A DNA stretch of 64,000 nt from positions 434,001 to 498,000 of the forward strand of contig NZ_BAABCA010000004.1 in assembly GCF_039538365.1 (NCBI RefSeq). The letters are read 5' to 3'. Origin of the DNA: Postechiella marina. Lineage in GTDB: Bacteria; Bacteroidota; Bacteroidia; Flavobacteriales; Flavobacteriaceae. The translations under genes and the position numbers were made by a program. Of this stretch, positions 35,447-44,256 are shown in pieces; positions within the stretch are counted from its first letter, which is position 1, and each line of letters opens with the position of its first letter. The notes below the pieces were generated by a model, which had not been told where the DNA came from, ran no database searches, and saw nothing but the letters and a program-made list of their open reading frames with translations.

Positions 35447-37969
35447 TTACTTTTTCTTTGCTGCTGTTTTCTTTGGCGCCGCTTTCTTTTTAGGAGCAGC
35501 TTTTTTTCTTGGTGCTTTTTTCTTTGGAGCTTTTGTTGCTATATGTGCTTTTGCTTCTTCTATAGTCATGTCTGAAACATCTACAGTTTTAGGCAATTCT
35601 ACCTTTATTTTTCCTTGTATAACATTGTGTCTTCCCCAACGTGCTTTTTCTACACGAATGCCTTCTTCTTCCCAATTGTGAATAACCTTGTCTATTTCTT
35701 TTTGAATTTTAACTTCAATTAGCTCAACAATATCTTCATCAGATAAATTATCCCAGTCGTATTTTTTATTCACATTAATAAACATGTTGTTCCATTTAAT
35801 ATATGGTCCAAAGCGCCCTTTACCTTTTTGCACTGGCAAATCGTTATACATGTATATTGGTGCATCTGCTTTTTGTTTCTCTTTAATTAAAACTATAGCA
35901 TCGTCAAGCTCTACACTTAATGGGTCTGTTCCTTTTGGTAAAGACACGTAAGCTGCGCCAAATTTAACATAAGGCCCAAACCTACCATTATTAACCACAA
36001 CTTCTTCATCTTCAAAAACACCTAAGTTTTTAGGTAATTGGAACAAATCCATTGCTTCTTCGTAAGTAATTGTATTTAATTGCTGATCTGGACTTAAACT
36101 TGCAAATTGAGGTTTTTCTTCGTCATCTACGGTACCTATTTGTACCATTGGCCCAAATCGTCCTAATCTTACACTTACCTGTTTTCCTGTTTTTGGGTCT
36201 TTACCTAAAATACGCTCTCCAGATTCTCTATCGGCATTTTCTTTAACATCTTCTACCTGCGGATGAAAACTTTTATAAAATGATTTCATCATTTTAATCC
36301 AATCTTCTTTACCCTCGGCTATTTCGTCAAAATCTGCCTCTACTTTTGCTGTAAAATTATAATCTAATATGTTTTCGAAATGATTTACCAAAAAATCGGT
36401 AACAATCATCCCAATATCTGTTGGCACTAATTTTCCTTTATCAGACCCTACTTTTTCAGATAACAAGGTGTCTGTTAATTCGCCATGTTGTAATTTAAGT
36501 TGCGAATATTTACGTTCTACTCCTTCTACAGCTCCTTTTTCAACATAATTTCTGTTTTGAATTGTTGATATTGTTGGTGCATAAGTAGACGGTCTACCAA
36601 TACCTAGCTCTTCTAATTTTTTTACTAAAGATGCCTCTGTAAATCTAGCAGGAGCACGTGTGTAACGCTCTGTTGCAGAAATAAAACTATTTAATAAAGT
36701 TTCGTTCACCTTCATTGCTGGCAACATACCATCTTGCTCTGTGTCTTCATCATCTGTTCCTTCTAAATACACTTTTAAAAACCCATCAAACGTAATAACC
36801 TCTCCGTTTGCTGTAAATATTTCCTTATGTGTAGAAGCACTAATTTTAACATTAGTACGCTCTAATTCTGCTTCGCTCATTTGCGAAGCGATAGATCGTT
36901 TCCATATTAAATCGTAAAGTCTTGCTTGATCTCTATCTATATCTACAGAATGGGTCGCGAAATTTGTTGGACGTATAGCTTCGTGAGCCTCTTGTGCGCC
37001 TTTTGCTTTTCCTTTATAGTTGCGTTCTTTACTATATTTAGCCCCGTAAGCACTTTCTATTTCTGCCTTAGCTCCTTTTCTTGCTTCGTCTGATAGATTT
37101 ACACTATCGGTTCTCATGTAGGTAATAAGACCCGCTTCGTATAAACGTTGTGCCATTGTCATGGTTTTGCTTACCGAAAAATATAATTTACGCGATGCTT
37201 CTTGTTGTAATGTTGATGTTGTAAATGGTGCAGCTGGCGATTTTTTAGCTGGCTTTTTTTGTAAATCGGCTACTTTAAAATCGGCTGTTTTATTAGATTC
37301 TAAAAACTTATAAGCTTCTTCTTTTGAAGCAAATGTTTTTGGAAGCTTAGCTTTAAATGATTGCCCATCTTCGTTAGAAAACTCGGCATCTATTCTGTAA
37401 GAAGCAACCGCTTCAAAGTTTTGAATATCTCTTTCTCTTTCTACAATTAACCTAACAGACACAGACTGTACACGACCTGCAGACAAACCTCCTTTTACTT
37501 TTCGCCAAAGTACAGGAGACAATTCGTAACCAACAATTCTATCTAAAACACGACGTGCTTGTTGTGCATCTACTAAATCGTAATCTATACCTCTAGGGTT
37601 TTCTATCGCTTTTTGAATAGCGGTTTTAGTAATTTCATGAAAAACAATACGTTTAGTTCTTTCTTTTTCTAGTTTTAATGTTTCAGCCAAATGCCATGCT
37701 ATAGCCTCACCCTCGCGATCCTCATCACTAGCTAGCCATATCATTTCTGCTTTCTTTGCTAAATCTTTAAGCTTTTTTACTACTGCCTTTTTATCTTTAG
37801 AGACTTCGTAGGTTGGTTTAAAATCGCCATCAACATTAATCCCCAATTCCTTTGAAGGAAGATCAGAAATATGCCCAAAACTAGATTCTACTTTAAATTC
37901 CTTTCCTAAAAATTTCTCTATTGTTTTCGCCTTTGCAGGTGACTCAACAATTACTAGATTCTTCGCCAT
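35447..37969 (-). CDS. topA: DNA topoisomerase I
   Basis: The 840-residue type IA topoisomerase begins with the toprim domain (LVIVESPAKAKTIEKFLG; DEDREGEAIAWHL). The catalytic tyrosine lies in GLITYMRTDSVNLS (near 300). RPSTYAPTISTIQNRNYVEK and the C-terminal topo_C repeats (GRFGPYVKFG, GRFGPYIKWN) follow. It ends in a 30-residue Lys/Ala/Pro tail (KKKAAPKK repeats), a histone-H1-like basic tail common in Bacteroidota, probably for DNA binding. It relaxes negative supercoils. A TACATTTG -7 element (37990-37997) lies just upstream. Confidence 0.97.
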   Translation of the reverse strand: MAKNLVIVESPAKAKTIEKFLGKEFKVESSFGHISDLPSKELGINVDGDFKPTYEVSKDKKAVVKKLKDLAKKAEMIWLASDEDREGEAIAWHLAETLKLEKERTKRIVFHEITKTAIQKAIENPRGIDYDLVDAQQARRVLDRIVGYELSPVLWRKVKGGLSAGRVQSVSVRLIVERERDIQNFEAVASYRIDAEFSNEDGQSFKAKLPKTFASKEEAYKFLESNKTADFKVADLQKKPAKKSPAAPFTTSTLQQEASRKLYFSVSKTMTMAQRLYEAGLITYMRTDSVNLSDEARKGAKAEIESAYGAKYSKERNYKGKAKGAQEAHEAIRPTNFATHSVDIDRDQARLYDLIWKRSIASQMSEAELERTNVKISASTHKEIFTANGEVITFDGFLKVYLEGTDDEDTEQDGMLPAMKVNETLLNSFISATERYTRAPARFTEASLVKKLEELGIGRPSTYAPTISTIQNRNYVEKGAVEGVERKYSQLKLQHGELTDTLLSEKVGSDKGKLVPTDIGMIVTDFLVNHFENILDYNFTAKVEADFDEIAEGKEDWIKMMKSFYKSFHPQVEDVKENADRESGERILGKDPKTGKQVSVRLGRFGPMVQIGTVDDEEKPQFASLSPDQQLNTITYEEAMDLFQLPKNLGVFEDEEVVVNNGRFGPYVKFGAAYVSLPKGTDPLSVELDDAIVLIKEKQKADAPIYMYNDLPVQKGKGRFGPYIKWNNMFINVNKKYDWDNLSDEDIVELIEVKIQKEIDKVIHNWEEEGIRVEKARWGRHNVIQGKIKVELPKTVDVSDMTIEEAKAHIATKAPKKKAPRKKAAPKKKAAPKKTAAKKK

Positions 37970-37989
37970 ACTTGATTTTTTGAATGCTA

Positions 37990-37997
37990 CAAATGTA
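37990..37997 (-). promoter_or_regulatory. topA promoter -7 element
   Basis: TACATTTG on the minus strand is a perfect TAnnTTTG, about 21 bases before the topA ATG. No TTG was found at the expected -33 spacing. Confidence 0.4.
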
Positions 37998-38053
37998 TAT
38001 CAAAATTCGTTAATGTTCCTAATTTTATAGGTGAAGTCTAAAATATTTAAACT

Positions 38054-38092
38054 AAAAAAGCTAAGTTTTAATTAAAAAACTCAGCTTTTTTT
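38054..38092 (-). terminator. Rho-independent terminator downstream of the membrane protein gene
   Basis: A long A/T-flanked stem (AAAAAAGCT-AGTTTT paired with AAAACT-AGCTTTTTT, one mismatch, short AT loop), about 30 bases past the stop at 38124. It is symmetric and may act in both directions. Confidence 0.75.
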
Positions 38093-38123
38093 ATATTATT
38101 TCACCTATTTAAAATAAGCTATA

Positions 38124-38933
38124 TTACTCTGTTCCTATTTTATCTATAGCACTAATATTATTAAACCCAAATGTATCTTTGTATACTAAATACATAGGCA
38201 AATACACTATAGACATTGTAAATAGCATACCTACAAAACAAGCTATTGCACCAAGCATTCCTATTATTGCGGTAACAAACATTAATCCAAAAATAAGAAA
38301 CCATTTTTTTGATCCAAATTTAAAACTAAGTGTAAAAAAATCTGAACTTTCTAAATGTGGGTTATAAGCAAAAAACACAACAAAAAGCGTAGTATAAACA
38401 CTTAATATTATTGATAAAACACCGTTAAATAAAGAAGCTCCTATAGGAGGAAAAAACTTTTCGACAGCAAAATTAATTAAAGCAATAAGCAACGAGAAAG
38501 ATGCTATAGCAAATATTTTACCTATATATTTTGCTTTATAAAAATAAAAAAAATCGGCAAAACTATAAGACTCATTAAAATCGATTCGTTTTACAATTCT
38601 ATAAAAACCAGCCATTAAGCCCGTAGTTACAAAGCTTACCAAAAAGGTTAAACCCAATATCATATACCTAAAAGAATCTGGCTGATCTTGAAGAAAAGCA
38701 CTTGCATTATTAGGGTCGTAATTACCACTTTGCGCCTGCTCTAAAATAGAATTGTATGTTGGCATAAATATTGCCATAAAAAAAGGTAACATTACCACCA
38801 TTACCAGCAACAACAATATAAAACCTTGCACCCATGTCTTTTTAAAAAGATTAAAAGTTCTATTTAAAATATCTCCAAAATCTAATTCTTTAGCATTATC
38901 TATTTTATCTTGAAGCGACGAAAGTGTATTCAT
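38124..38933 (-). CDS. Multi-pass integral membrane protein, function unknown
   Basis: The product has 269 residues with five to six hydrophobic helices: about 36-58, 88-110, 135-155, 165-190 and a paired block at 210-255. An N-terminal cytoplasmic motif ELDFGDILNRTFNLFKKTW is typical of a flavobacterial membrane family that older databases often mislabel as beta-carotene 15,15'-monooxygenase. I see no enzyme motif supporting that name. It is a monocistronic unit with its own terminator, between topA and the LVIVD lipoprotein. Confidence 0.8.
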   Translation of the reverse strand: MNTLSSLQDKIDNAKELDFGDILNRTFNLFKKTWVQGFILLLLVMVVMLPFFMAIFMPTYNSILEQAQSGNYDPNNASAFLQDQPDSFRYMILGLTFLVSFVTTGLMAGFYRIVKRIDFNESYSFADFFYFYKAKYIGKIFAIASFSLLIALINFAVEKFFPPIGASLFNGVLSIILSVYTTLFVVFFAYNPHLESSDFFTLSFKFGSKKWFLIFGLMFVTAIIGMLGAIACFVGMLFTMSIVYLPMYLVYKDTFGFNNISAIDKIGTE

Positions 38934-39012
38934 TATATATTGCTTTTATAATTTACGCCTCTAAAGGTAAAAGTTTTTATTAAAAAAAGACATTGCAAAG
39001 CCTTATTAAATC

Positions 39013-39042
39013 AAAAAAAAATCCTGTTAAAACAGGATTTTT
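39013..39042 (-). terminator. Rho-independent terminator after the LVIVD lipoprotein
   Basis: A minus-strand stem AAATCCTG/CAGGATTT with a 6-nt loop followed by about nine T, roughly 25 bases past the stop at 39066. Confidence 0.8.
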
Positions 39043-39065
39043 AAATTCACTATTAAACCTATAAT

Positions 39066-40310
39066 TTAGTTAAGAGAAAATGTACTTAAATGTGCTACAC
39101 CATTATCTGTGTACTCGTATTGGTATAGCGAATTGCCACCAATCATTACTAGTGTGTTTTTTAAAGGAATAACATCTTTAGACTGTATGTTTTTAAACTG
39201 ACCAATTTGTTTAATATCTAACGGATTTTCTTTGTTAAACACCTTTAAACCTGCATTACCATCGCAAACAAAAAGCCTATTACCTTTTACACCCAACCCG
39301 TAAGGGTTTTCTAATATATGCCTTGCTGCCAAAGTAGGGTTTGCTTTATCGCTTATATCAATTATTTCTAAAACGCTGTCTTGTTGCCCACAGTTATTGC
39401 CTCCACGCAAGGTTAAATAAGCATAATTTCCGTCTACAACTACAGGGTCGCAACCTGTCCAATGTATAAACTCTGACACATACTCTGGTGCTTCTGCATT
39501 TTTTAAATCGTAAATATACATACCATCTGTGCTTCCTATATACAAATAGTTTTCTGCATAAAACAATGTTTCTATGTTATTACCTGCATAAAAGGTACTT
39601 GTCTGTGTTGGCTTTGTTAAATCGCTAATATTAAAAATTGTCATTTCGTGAGAGCTCACAGTATATAAATAATTTTTAACAATTTGAAAACGCGCTAAAG
39701 AGCCTCCTGTTCCTACATTGTCAGATGCTCTGCTATCTGCTGATGCTGCTTCAATAGTAAAATTATCGACATAACTATTTTTATCGATTGTTCTACGCTC
39801 TTCTTTTAAAGTCCATCCTACTACAACCATGTCCGACTTATAATCTACACTTCCCCAATCTATAAAATCTGCCTCTGCTGGTCTTTGCAAACTATGCTCT
39901 ACAAATACATTTTCTAGACGTTCTTTTATTATAATGTTATTAATATCCGATATATCGAAAACAACCAAGTCAGAAGCACTATCAGCATATAAAAAATTAT
40001 CTTTTATAGATATGTCTTCGTTTCGAGGTATATTTATAAACTTAATAGCTTGAGGCGATTCCGGATTTGTGTTATCTATAACATGAATACCATGAGCTAC
40101 ATCGCTTACAAAAATATAATTCTCATAAGCATATATTTTACCTAACTCTTCAATTATTTGCGGATCTTTAACACTTACAGATTTTCTAAACTCCGACATA
40201 CTTAACACTTCTGGAATAGCTACTGTAACAGTTTCGAAATTGGCGTCATCATTATTACAAGAGCTTAATAAAGCTAGTAAAAAACAGACAAAAAAGCATT
40301 TTGTTTTCAT
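39066..40310 (-). CDS. LVIVD-repeat beta-propeller lipoprotein
   Basis: A 414-residue lipoprotein (signal ending LLSSC-NNDD). From about residue 50 it has repeated units of the LVIVD type: YIFVSDVAHGIHVIDNTNPESP, FLYADSASDLVVFDISDINN, YLYTVSSHEMTIFNISDLTKP, YLYIGSTDGMYIYDLKNAEAP, YAYLTLRGG...LEIIDISDKANP and RLFVCDGNAGLKVFNKENP. These form six or so blades of a beta-propeller facing the periplasm or cell surface. Function is unknown. It is paired with the small lipoprotein 34 bases upstream on the same strand, so the two are probably co-transcribed. Confidence 0.88.
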   Translation of the reverse strand: MKTKCFFVCFLLALLSSCNNDDANFETVTVAIPEVLSMSEFRKSVSVKDPQIIEELGKIYAYENYIFVSDVAHGIHVIDNTNPESPQAIKFINIPRNEDISIKDNFLYADSASDLVVFDISDINNIIIKERLENVFVEHSLQRPAEADFIDWGSVDYKSDMVVVGWTLKEERRTIDKNSYVDNFTIEAASADSRASDNVGTGGSLARFQIVKNYLYTVSSHEMTIFNISDLTKPTQTSTFYAGNNIETLFYAENYLYIGSTDGMYIYDLKNAEAPEYVSEFIHWTGCDPVVVDGNYAYLTLRGGNNCGQQDSVLEIIDISDKANPTLAARHILENPYGLGVKGNRLFVCDGNAGLKVFNKENPLDIKQIGQFKNIQSKDVIPLKNTLVMIGGNSLYQYEYTDNGVAHLSTFSLN

Positions 40311-40344
40311 AAGGTTGATTGGTTTTAATTGATTATATTTTAAT

Positions 40345-40785
40345 TTAATATGTATAAGTTAATGACGATTCTAAACCTTCAATATGTAAAACGACTTTAC
40401 CCACTCCATTATCAATTTTTAGTGGACTTAAATTAAAAGACACCGTTTTATTAAAATACGCTTCACACATTTCTTCATTTATTAATTGAAATTTTAAATA
40501 GCGCTGCTCTGGCAAAGACTCTGCTATAGCGCCAGAGTCTACCAAATTATATTGCCAAGTACTCCCATCGCAACCAGAAGCTCCTATTTTAAGCAATAAA
40601 CAATCGCCTTCAATTTCGGCATCAATAATTATAAAGTTTGCCGATTCTAAATTATTAAAATCGTTTTCGCTAACAACCACTGTGTTATCACAATTAACCT
40701 TTACAACATCATCCTCTTCACAGGTCATATTAAAAAAAGCCAAAGAAACAACAAGAACGAAAAACAATCTTTTGATTTGCAACAT
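40345..40785 (-). CDS. Small lipoprotein, function unknown
   Basis: A 146-residue predicted lipoprotein (signal ending FFNMTC-EEDD). The mature part has five further Cys, probably in disulfides, and a beta-rich pattern with CDGSTWQYNL and VGKVVLHIEG. No family is recognised by name, but similar small Cys-containing lipoproteins precede LVIVD-repeat lipoproteins in Flavobacteriia (recollection, not checked). It is probably the first gene of a two-gene unit with the propeller lipoprotein. Confidence 0.75.
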   Translation of the reverse strand: MLQIKRLFFVLVVSLAFFNMTCEEDDVVKVNCDNTVVVSENDFNNLESANFIIIDAEIEGDCLLLKIGASGCDGSTWQYNLVDSGAIAESLPEQRYLKFQLINEEMCEAYFNKTVSFNLSPLKIDNGVGKVVLHIEGLESSLTYTY

Positions 40786-40868
40786 AATAATACATTTTTA
40801 AACACAATATTTAGATACCAAATCTTTGGTATGGTTGCGTTAAATATTTAATAAATACACATGACATC

Positions 40869-40900
40869 TTGTCACAAGACATAAATAAATTATATCTTTG
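40869..40900 (+). promoter_or_regulatory. Predicted miaB promoter (-33 TTG, -7 TATCTTTG)
   Basis: TTG at 40869-40871, 21 bases, then TATCTTTG at 40893-40900, a perfect TAnnTTTG. It lies 35 bases before the ATG at 40935. Its position inside a longer TTG-initiated frame argues for the shorter miaB start. Confidence 0.6.
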
Positions 40901-40934
40901 CATACTTATTGACTGCTTAGAGTTTCAATACACT

Positions 40935-42383
40935 ATGGAAAAAATTATAGACGAAGATAAACAAGGAGATTCTTTAATTCTTGATCAAAAAGAAGGCAAC
41001 AAACGCAAGCTATTTATAGAAAGTTATGGTTGTGCAATGAATTTTAGCGATAGCGAAGTTGTTGCTTCTATTTTAGCAAACCAAGGCTTTAATACAACTA
41101 AAACTCTTGAAGAGGCCGATTTAGTTTTAGTAAACACTTGCTCTATTCGAGATAAAGCAGAACAAACAGTACGTAAACGCTTAGAAAAATATAATGCTGT
41201 TAAACGCGACCACAACCCTAAAATGAAAGTTGGCGTTTTAGGTTGCATGGCAGAGCGTTTAAAAACAAAATTTCTTGAAGAAGAAAAAATTGTAGACCTT
41301 GTTGTTGGCCCAGATGCTTATAAAGATTTACCAAATCTTTTAGCCGAAGTAGACGATGGTAAAGATGCTATAAACGTTATTCTCTCTAAAGAGGAAACTT
41401 ATGGCGATATTTCGCCCGTACGTTTAAACACAAATGGGGTAACCGCCTTTGTATCTATTACACGTGGTTGCGATAACATGTGCACCTTTTGCGTTGTACC
41501 TTTTACTAGAGGTAGAGAACGTAGTAGAGATCCGCAAAGTATTATAGAAGAAATTAGCGATTTATGGAGTCGTGGCTTTAAAGAAATAACACTTCTTGGC
41601 CAGAATGTAGACAGTTATCTTTGGTATGGTGGCGGACTTAAAAAAGATTTTGATAAGGCTAGCGAAATTCAAAAAGCAACTTCAACAAACTTTTCTACCT
41701 TGTTAGATATGTGTGCTAAAGCGTATCCTAAAATGCGTATTCGCTTCTCGACATCTAACCCACAAGATTTAACCATGGATGTTATTAAAACCATGGCCAA
41801 ACATCAAAATATTTGCAACCATATACATTTACCTGTACAAAGCGGAAGCAATCGTATTTTAAAGGAAATGAACAGGCTACACACACGTGAGGAATATTTT
41901 AAACTTATAGATAATATTCGAGATATTATACCTAACTGCGTTATAAGCCAAGATATGATTGTTGGTTTCCCTACAGAAACAGAAGAAGATCACCAGGATA
42001 CCATGTCGTTAATGGAGTATGTAAAATATAACTTTGGTTTTATGTATGCTTACTCTGAAAGGCCTGGAACTATGGCAGAGCGTAAAATGGAAGACGATGT
42101 ACCGCAAGCTACAAAAAAAAGAAGATTGCAGGACATTGTAGACTTACAAAGAGCACATAGCGAAATAAGAACCAAAGAACATTTAAATACCGTTGTAGAG
42201 GTTTTAATAGAAAAAGAATCAAAAAAATCGAACGCTCAATGGTCTGGCAAAACACAACATAACATTGTTGCTGTTTTCCCTAAAGAACACTATAAAATTG
42301 GCGATTTTGTAAATGTTAAAATAACAGATTGCACCAGTGCAACACTTATTGGAGAAGCTGTAGAATTATCAACAAATAATTAA
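40935..42383 (+). CDS. miaB: tRNA-2-methylthio-N6-isopentenyladenosine37 synthase (MiaB)
   Basis: I place the start at the ATG at 40935 (482 residues), because the promoter lies inside the longer frame. The N-terminal UPF0004 domain carries three cluster-binding Cys (SYGCAMN, VNTCSIRDKA, GCMAE). The radical-SAM Cys triad is RGCDNMCTFCVV near 179-186, and the C-terminal TRAM domain binds tRNA. The enzyme adds the methylthio group to i6A37 in tRNAs that read UNN codons. It begins a plus-strand run miaB - sigma-54 regulator - lptE - TPR-like gene - secG with gaps of 1-60 bases. Confidence 0.95.
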   Translation: MEKIIDEDKQGDSLILDQKEGNKRKLFIESYGCAMNFSDSEVVASILANQGFNTTKTLEEADLVLVNTCSIRDKAEQTVRKRLEKYNAVKRDHNPKMKVGVLGCMAERLKTKFLEEEKIVDLVVGPDAYKDLPNLLAEVDDGKDAINVILSKEETYGDISPVRLNTNGVTAFVSITRGCDNMCTFCVVPFTRGRERSRDPQSIIEEISDLWSRGFKEITLLGQNVDSYLWYGGGLKKDFDKASEIQKATSTNFSTLLDMCAKAYPKMRIRFSTSNPQDLTMDVIKTMAKHQNICNHIHLPVQSGSNRILKEMNRLHTREEYFKLIDNIRDIIPNCVISQDMIVGFPTETEEDHQDTMSLMEYVKYNFGFMYAYSERPGTMAERKMEDDVPQATKKRRLQDIVDLQRAHSEIRTKEHLNTVVEVLIEKESKKSNAQWSGKTQHNIVAVFPKEHYKIGDFVNVKITDCTSATLIGEAVELSTNN

Positions 42384-42384
42384 C

Positions 42385-43656
42385 ATGGAATCAGTACAAG
42401 CTATAAAACAACGTTTTGGCATTATTGGTAATAGCGAGACACTTAATCGTGCTATCGAAAAATCGATACAAGTAGCCCCAACAGACATCTCTGTTTTGGT
42501 TACTGGCGAAAGCGGTGTTGGTAAAGAAAGTATACCTAAAATAATTCATCAATTATCGCACAGAAAACACAATAAATATATTGCTGTAAACTGTGGTGCT
42601 ATACCAGAAGGCACAATAGACAGCGAACTTTTTGGGCACGAAAAAGGCGCTTTTACCGGAGCAACATCTACCCGAAGTGGTTATTTTGAAGTTGCAGATG
42701 GTGGCACCATTTTTTTAGATGAAGTTGGAGAACTACCACTTACCACACAAGTACGCTTACTTCGTGTTTTAGAAAATGGCGAATTTATAAAAGTAGGCTC
42801 TAGTAAAGTACAAAAAACAGATGTACGTATTGTAGCTGCTACCAATGTAAATATGTTTCAAGCTATAGAGAAAGAAAAGTTTCGCGAAGATTTATATTAT
42901 AGATTAAGCACCGTAGATATTAATTTACCACCGCTTAGAGAGCGCCAAGGCGATATCCATATATTATTTAGAAAATTTGCTAGCGACTTTGCTTTAAAAT
43001 ACAAAATGCCTACAGTAAAACTAGCAGATGCTGCGGTACAACTATTATTAAAACACAGATGGAGTGGTAATATTCGTCAACTTAGAAATGTTGCAGAGCA
43101 GGTATCTGTTTTAGAACAAAATAGAAACATTACAGCAGAAACACTTAAAAGCTACCTACCTGTTTCAGGTACAAACAACCTACCTGCAGTTATAAAAACA
43201 TCTAAAAGCGAAAGTGATTTTAGTAGCGAACGCGAAATTTTATACAAAGTTCTTTTTGATATGAAAAGCGACCTAAACGACTTGAAAAAGTTAACTATGG
43301 AGCTTATGAAGAATGGTAATATTAAAGATGTTGAAAAGGATAACGAGTCGTTAATTCAAAAAATATACGGAAACAATAGTGATGATGACACAACTTATGA
43401 AGAACCCATAAAAAAAACTGATGTTTTATCTATTCCAGAACACAATACTAACCCACCAGAAATTATTTCATCTCAAGATAAATACCATTTTGCAGAAGAA
43501 ATAGAAGAAGAAGAAACACTGTCGCTACACGATAAAGAACTAGAATTAATTAAAAAATCGCTTGAACGTCATGAAGGAAAGCGTAAATTAGCAGCAGCCG
43601 AGCTTGGAATTAGCGAACGCACATTATATAGAAAGATTAAGCAATACGATTTGTAA
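42385..43656 (+). CDS. Sigma-54 dependent transcriptional regulator without receiver domain
   Basis: The product has 423 residues. The AAA+ domain starts almost at the N-terminus: Walker A GESGVGKES near 40, the sigma-54 contact loop ELFGHEKGAFTGA near 80-92, Walker B GGTIFLDEVGEL, and HRWSGNIRQLRN. A low-complexity acidic linker (about 330-380) is followed by a Fis-type HTH (KLAAAELGISERTLYRKIKQY). It has no N-terminal receiver or sensory domain, so it may be constitutively active or regulated by partners or expression. It starts 1 base after miaB, in a cluster of envelope and translation genes, and its targets are not evident. Confidence 0.93.
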   Translation: MESVQAIKQRFGIIGNSETLNRAIEKSIQVAPTDISVLVTGESGVGKESIPKIIHQLSHRKHNKYIAVNCGAIPEGTIDSELFGHEKGAFTGATSTRSGYFEVADGGTIFLDEVGELPLTTQVRLLRVLENGEFIKVGSSKVQKTDVRIVAATNVNMFQAIEKEKFREDLYYRLSTVDINLPPLRERQGDIHILFRKFASDFALKYKMPTVKLADAAVQLLLKHRWSGNIRQLRNVAEQVSVLEQNRNITAETLKSYLPVSGTNNLPAVIKTSKSESDFSSEREILYKVLFDMKSDLNDLKKLTMELMKNGNIKDVEKDNESLIQKIYGNNSDDDTTYEEPIKKTDVLSIPEHNTNPPEIISSQDKYHFAEEIEEEETLSLHDKELELIKKSLERHEGKRKLAAAELGISERTLYRKIKQYDL

Positions 43657-43693
43657 TTTAAAGTTCTATTATAACATACCATTAAAAAATCAA

Positions 43694-44200
43694 ATGAAAT
43701 TATACAAACTCATTTTAGTTTTACTTATTACAACAGCACTAGTTGGTTGTGGCGCCTACTCCTTTACAGGTGCATCAATATCAGACAAAACAAAAACCTT
43801 TCAAATTAATCGTTTCGAAAACAACTCGTTATTAGTAGAACCTGGATTAGATGTCGATTTTAGAAACGCACTTATTACATTACTAGAAAACCAAACCAAT
43901 TTAGGTAATGTAAATTCTAACGGAGACATTGTTTACGAAGGCGAAATAACAGAGTATAGAATATCTCCAACTACTGCAACATCTCAAAACACAGCAGCGC
44001 AAAACCGTTTAACTATTAGTGTAAAAGTACACTTTATAGATAGAAATGATGACGAAGCAGAGTTCGATCAAACGTTTTCTTTCTTTTACGATTACCCTGG
44101 TAGCACACAACTTATAGGAGGCACAAAAGACACAGCCCACGAAGAAATTTTTGAACGCATAACGCAAGATATTTTTAATGCATCTTTGGCTAAATGGTAA
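43694..44200 (+). CDS. lptE: LptE family LPS-assembly lipoprotein
   Basis: From the ATG at 43694 the product has 168 residues. The longer frame from 43604 lies within the preceding gene. The lipoprotein signal ends LVGC-GAYSF, and the mature start GAYSFTGASI is typical of Bacteroidota LptE. The rest is one alpha/beta domain ending ERITQDIFNASLAKW. LptE plugs the LptD barrel for lipopolysaccharide insertion. Position before secG is common in Flavobacteriia. Confidence 0.88.
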   Translation: MKLYKLILVLLITTALVGCGAYSFTGASISDKTKTFQINRFENNSLLVEPGLDVDFRNALITLLENQTNLGNVNSNGDIVYEGEITEYRISPTTATSQNTAAQNRLTISVKVHFIDRNDDEAEFDQTFSFFYDYPGSTQLIGGTKDTAHEEIFERITQDIFNASLAKW

Positions 44201-44256
44201 AATGATTAACTAAAAACACACACACTTCTAAAATTAAAACAAATTTAAATTAGTTA

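Noticed and set aside
35447..35530. DNA repeat array in the topA tail
   Set aside because: It reflects the Lys/Ala/Pro repeat coding for a basic protein tail, not a mobile or CRISPR-like repeat.
35442..35681. Phe/Ala-rich plus-strand frame over the topA 3' end
   Set aside because: It is the antisense of the Lys/Ala tail of TopA.
38124..38933. Naming the membrane protein beta-carotene monooxygenase
   Set aside because: There are no His iron ligands or oxygenase motifs. The name is a propagated misannotation for this membrane family.
40869..40934. Longer N-terminus of MiaB from a TTG
   Set aside because: The segment contains a well-formed promoter, and family members start near the ATG at 40935.
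43604..43693. Extended lptE start inside the sigma-54 regulator gene
   Set aside because: It would bury the lipoprotein signal peptide, which begins at 43694.
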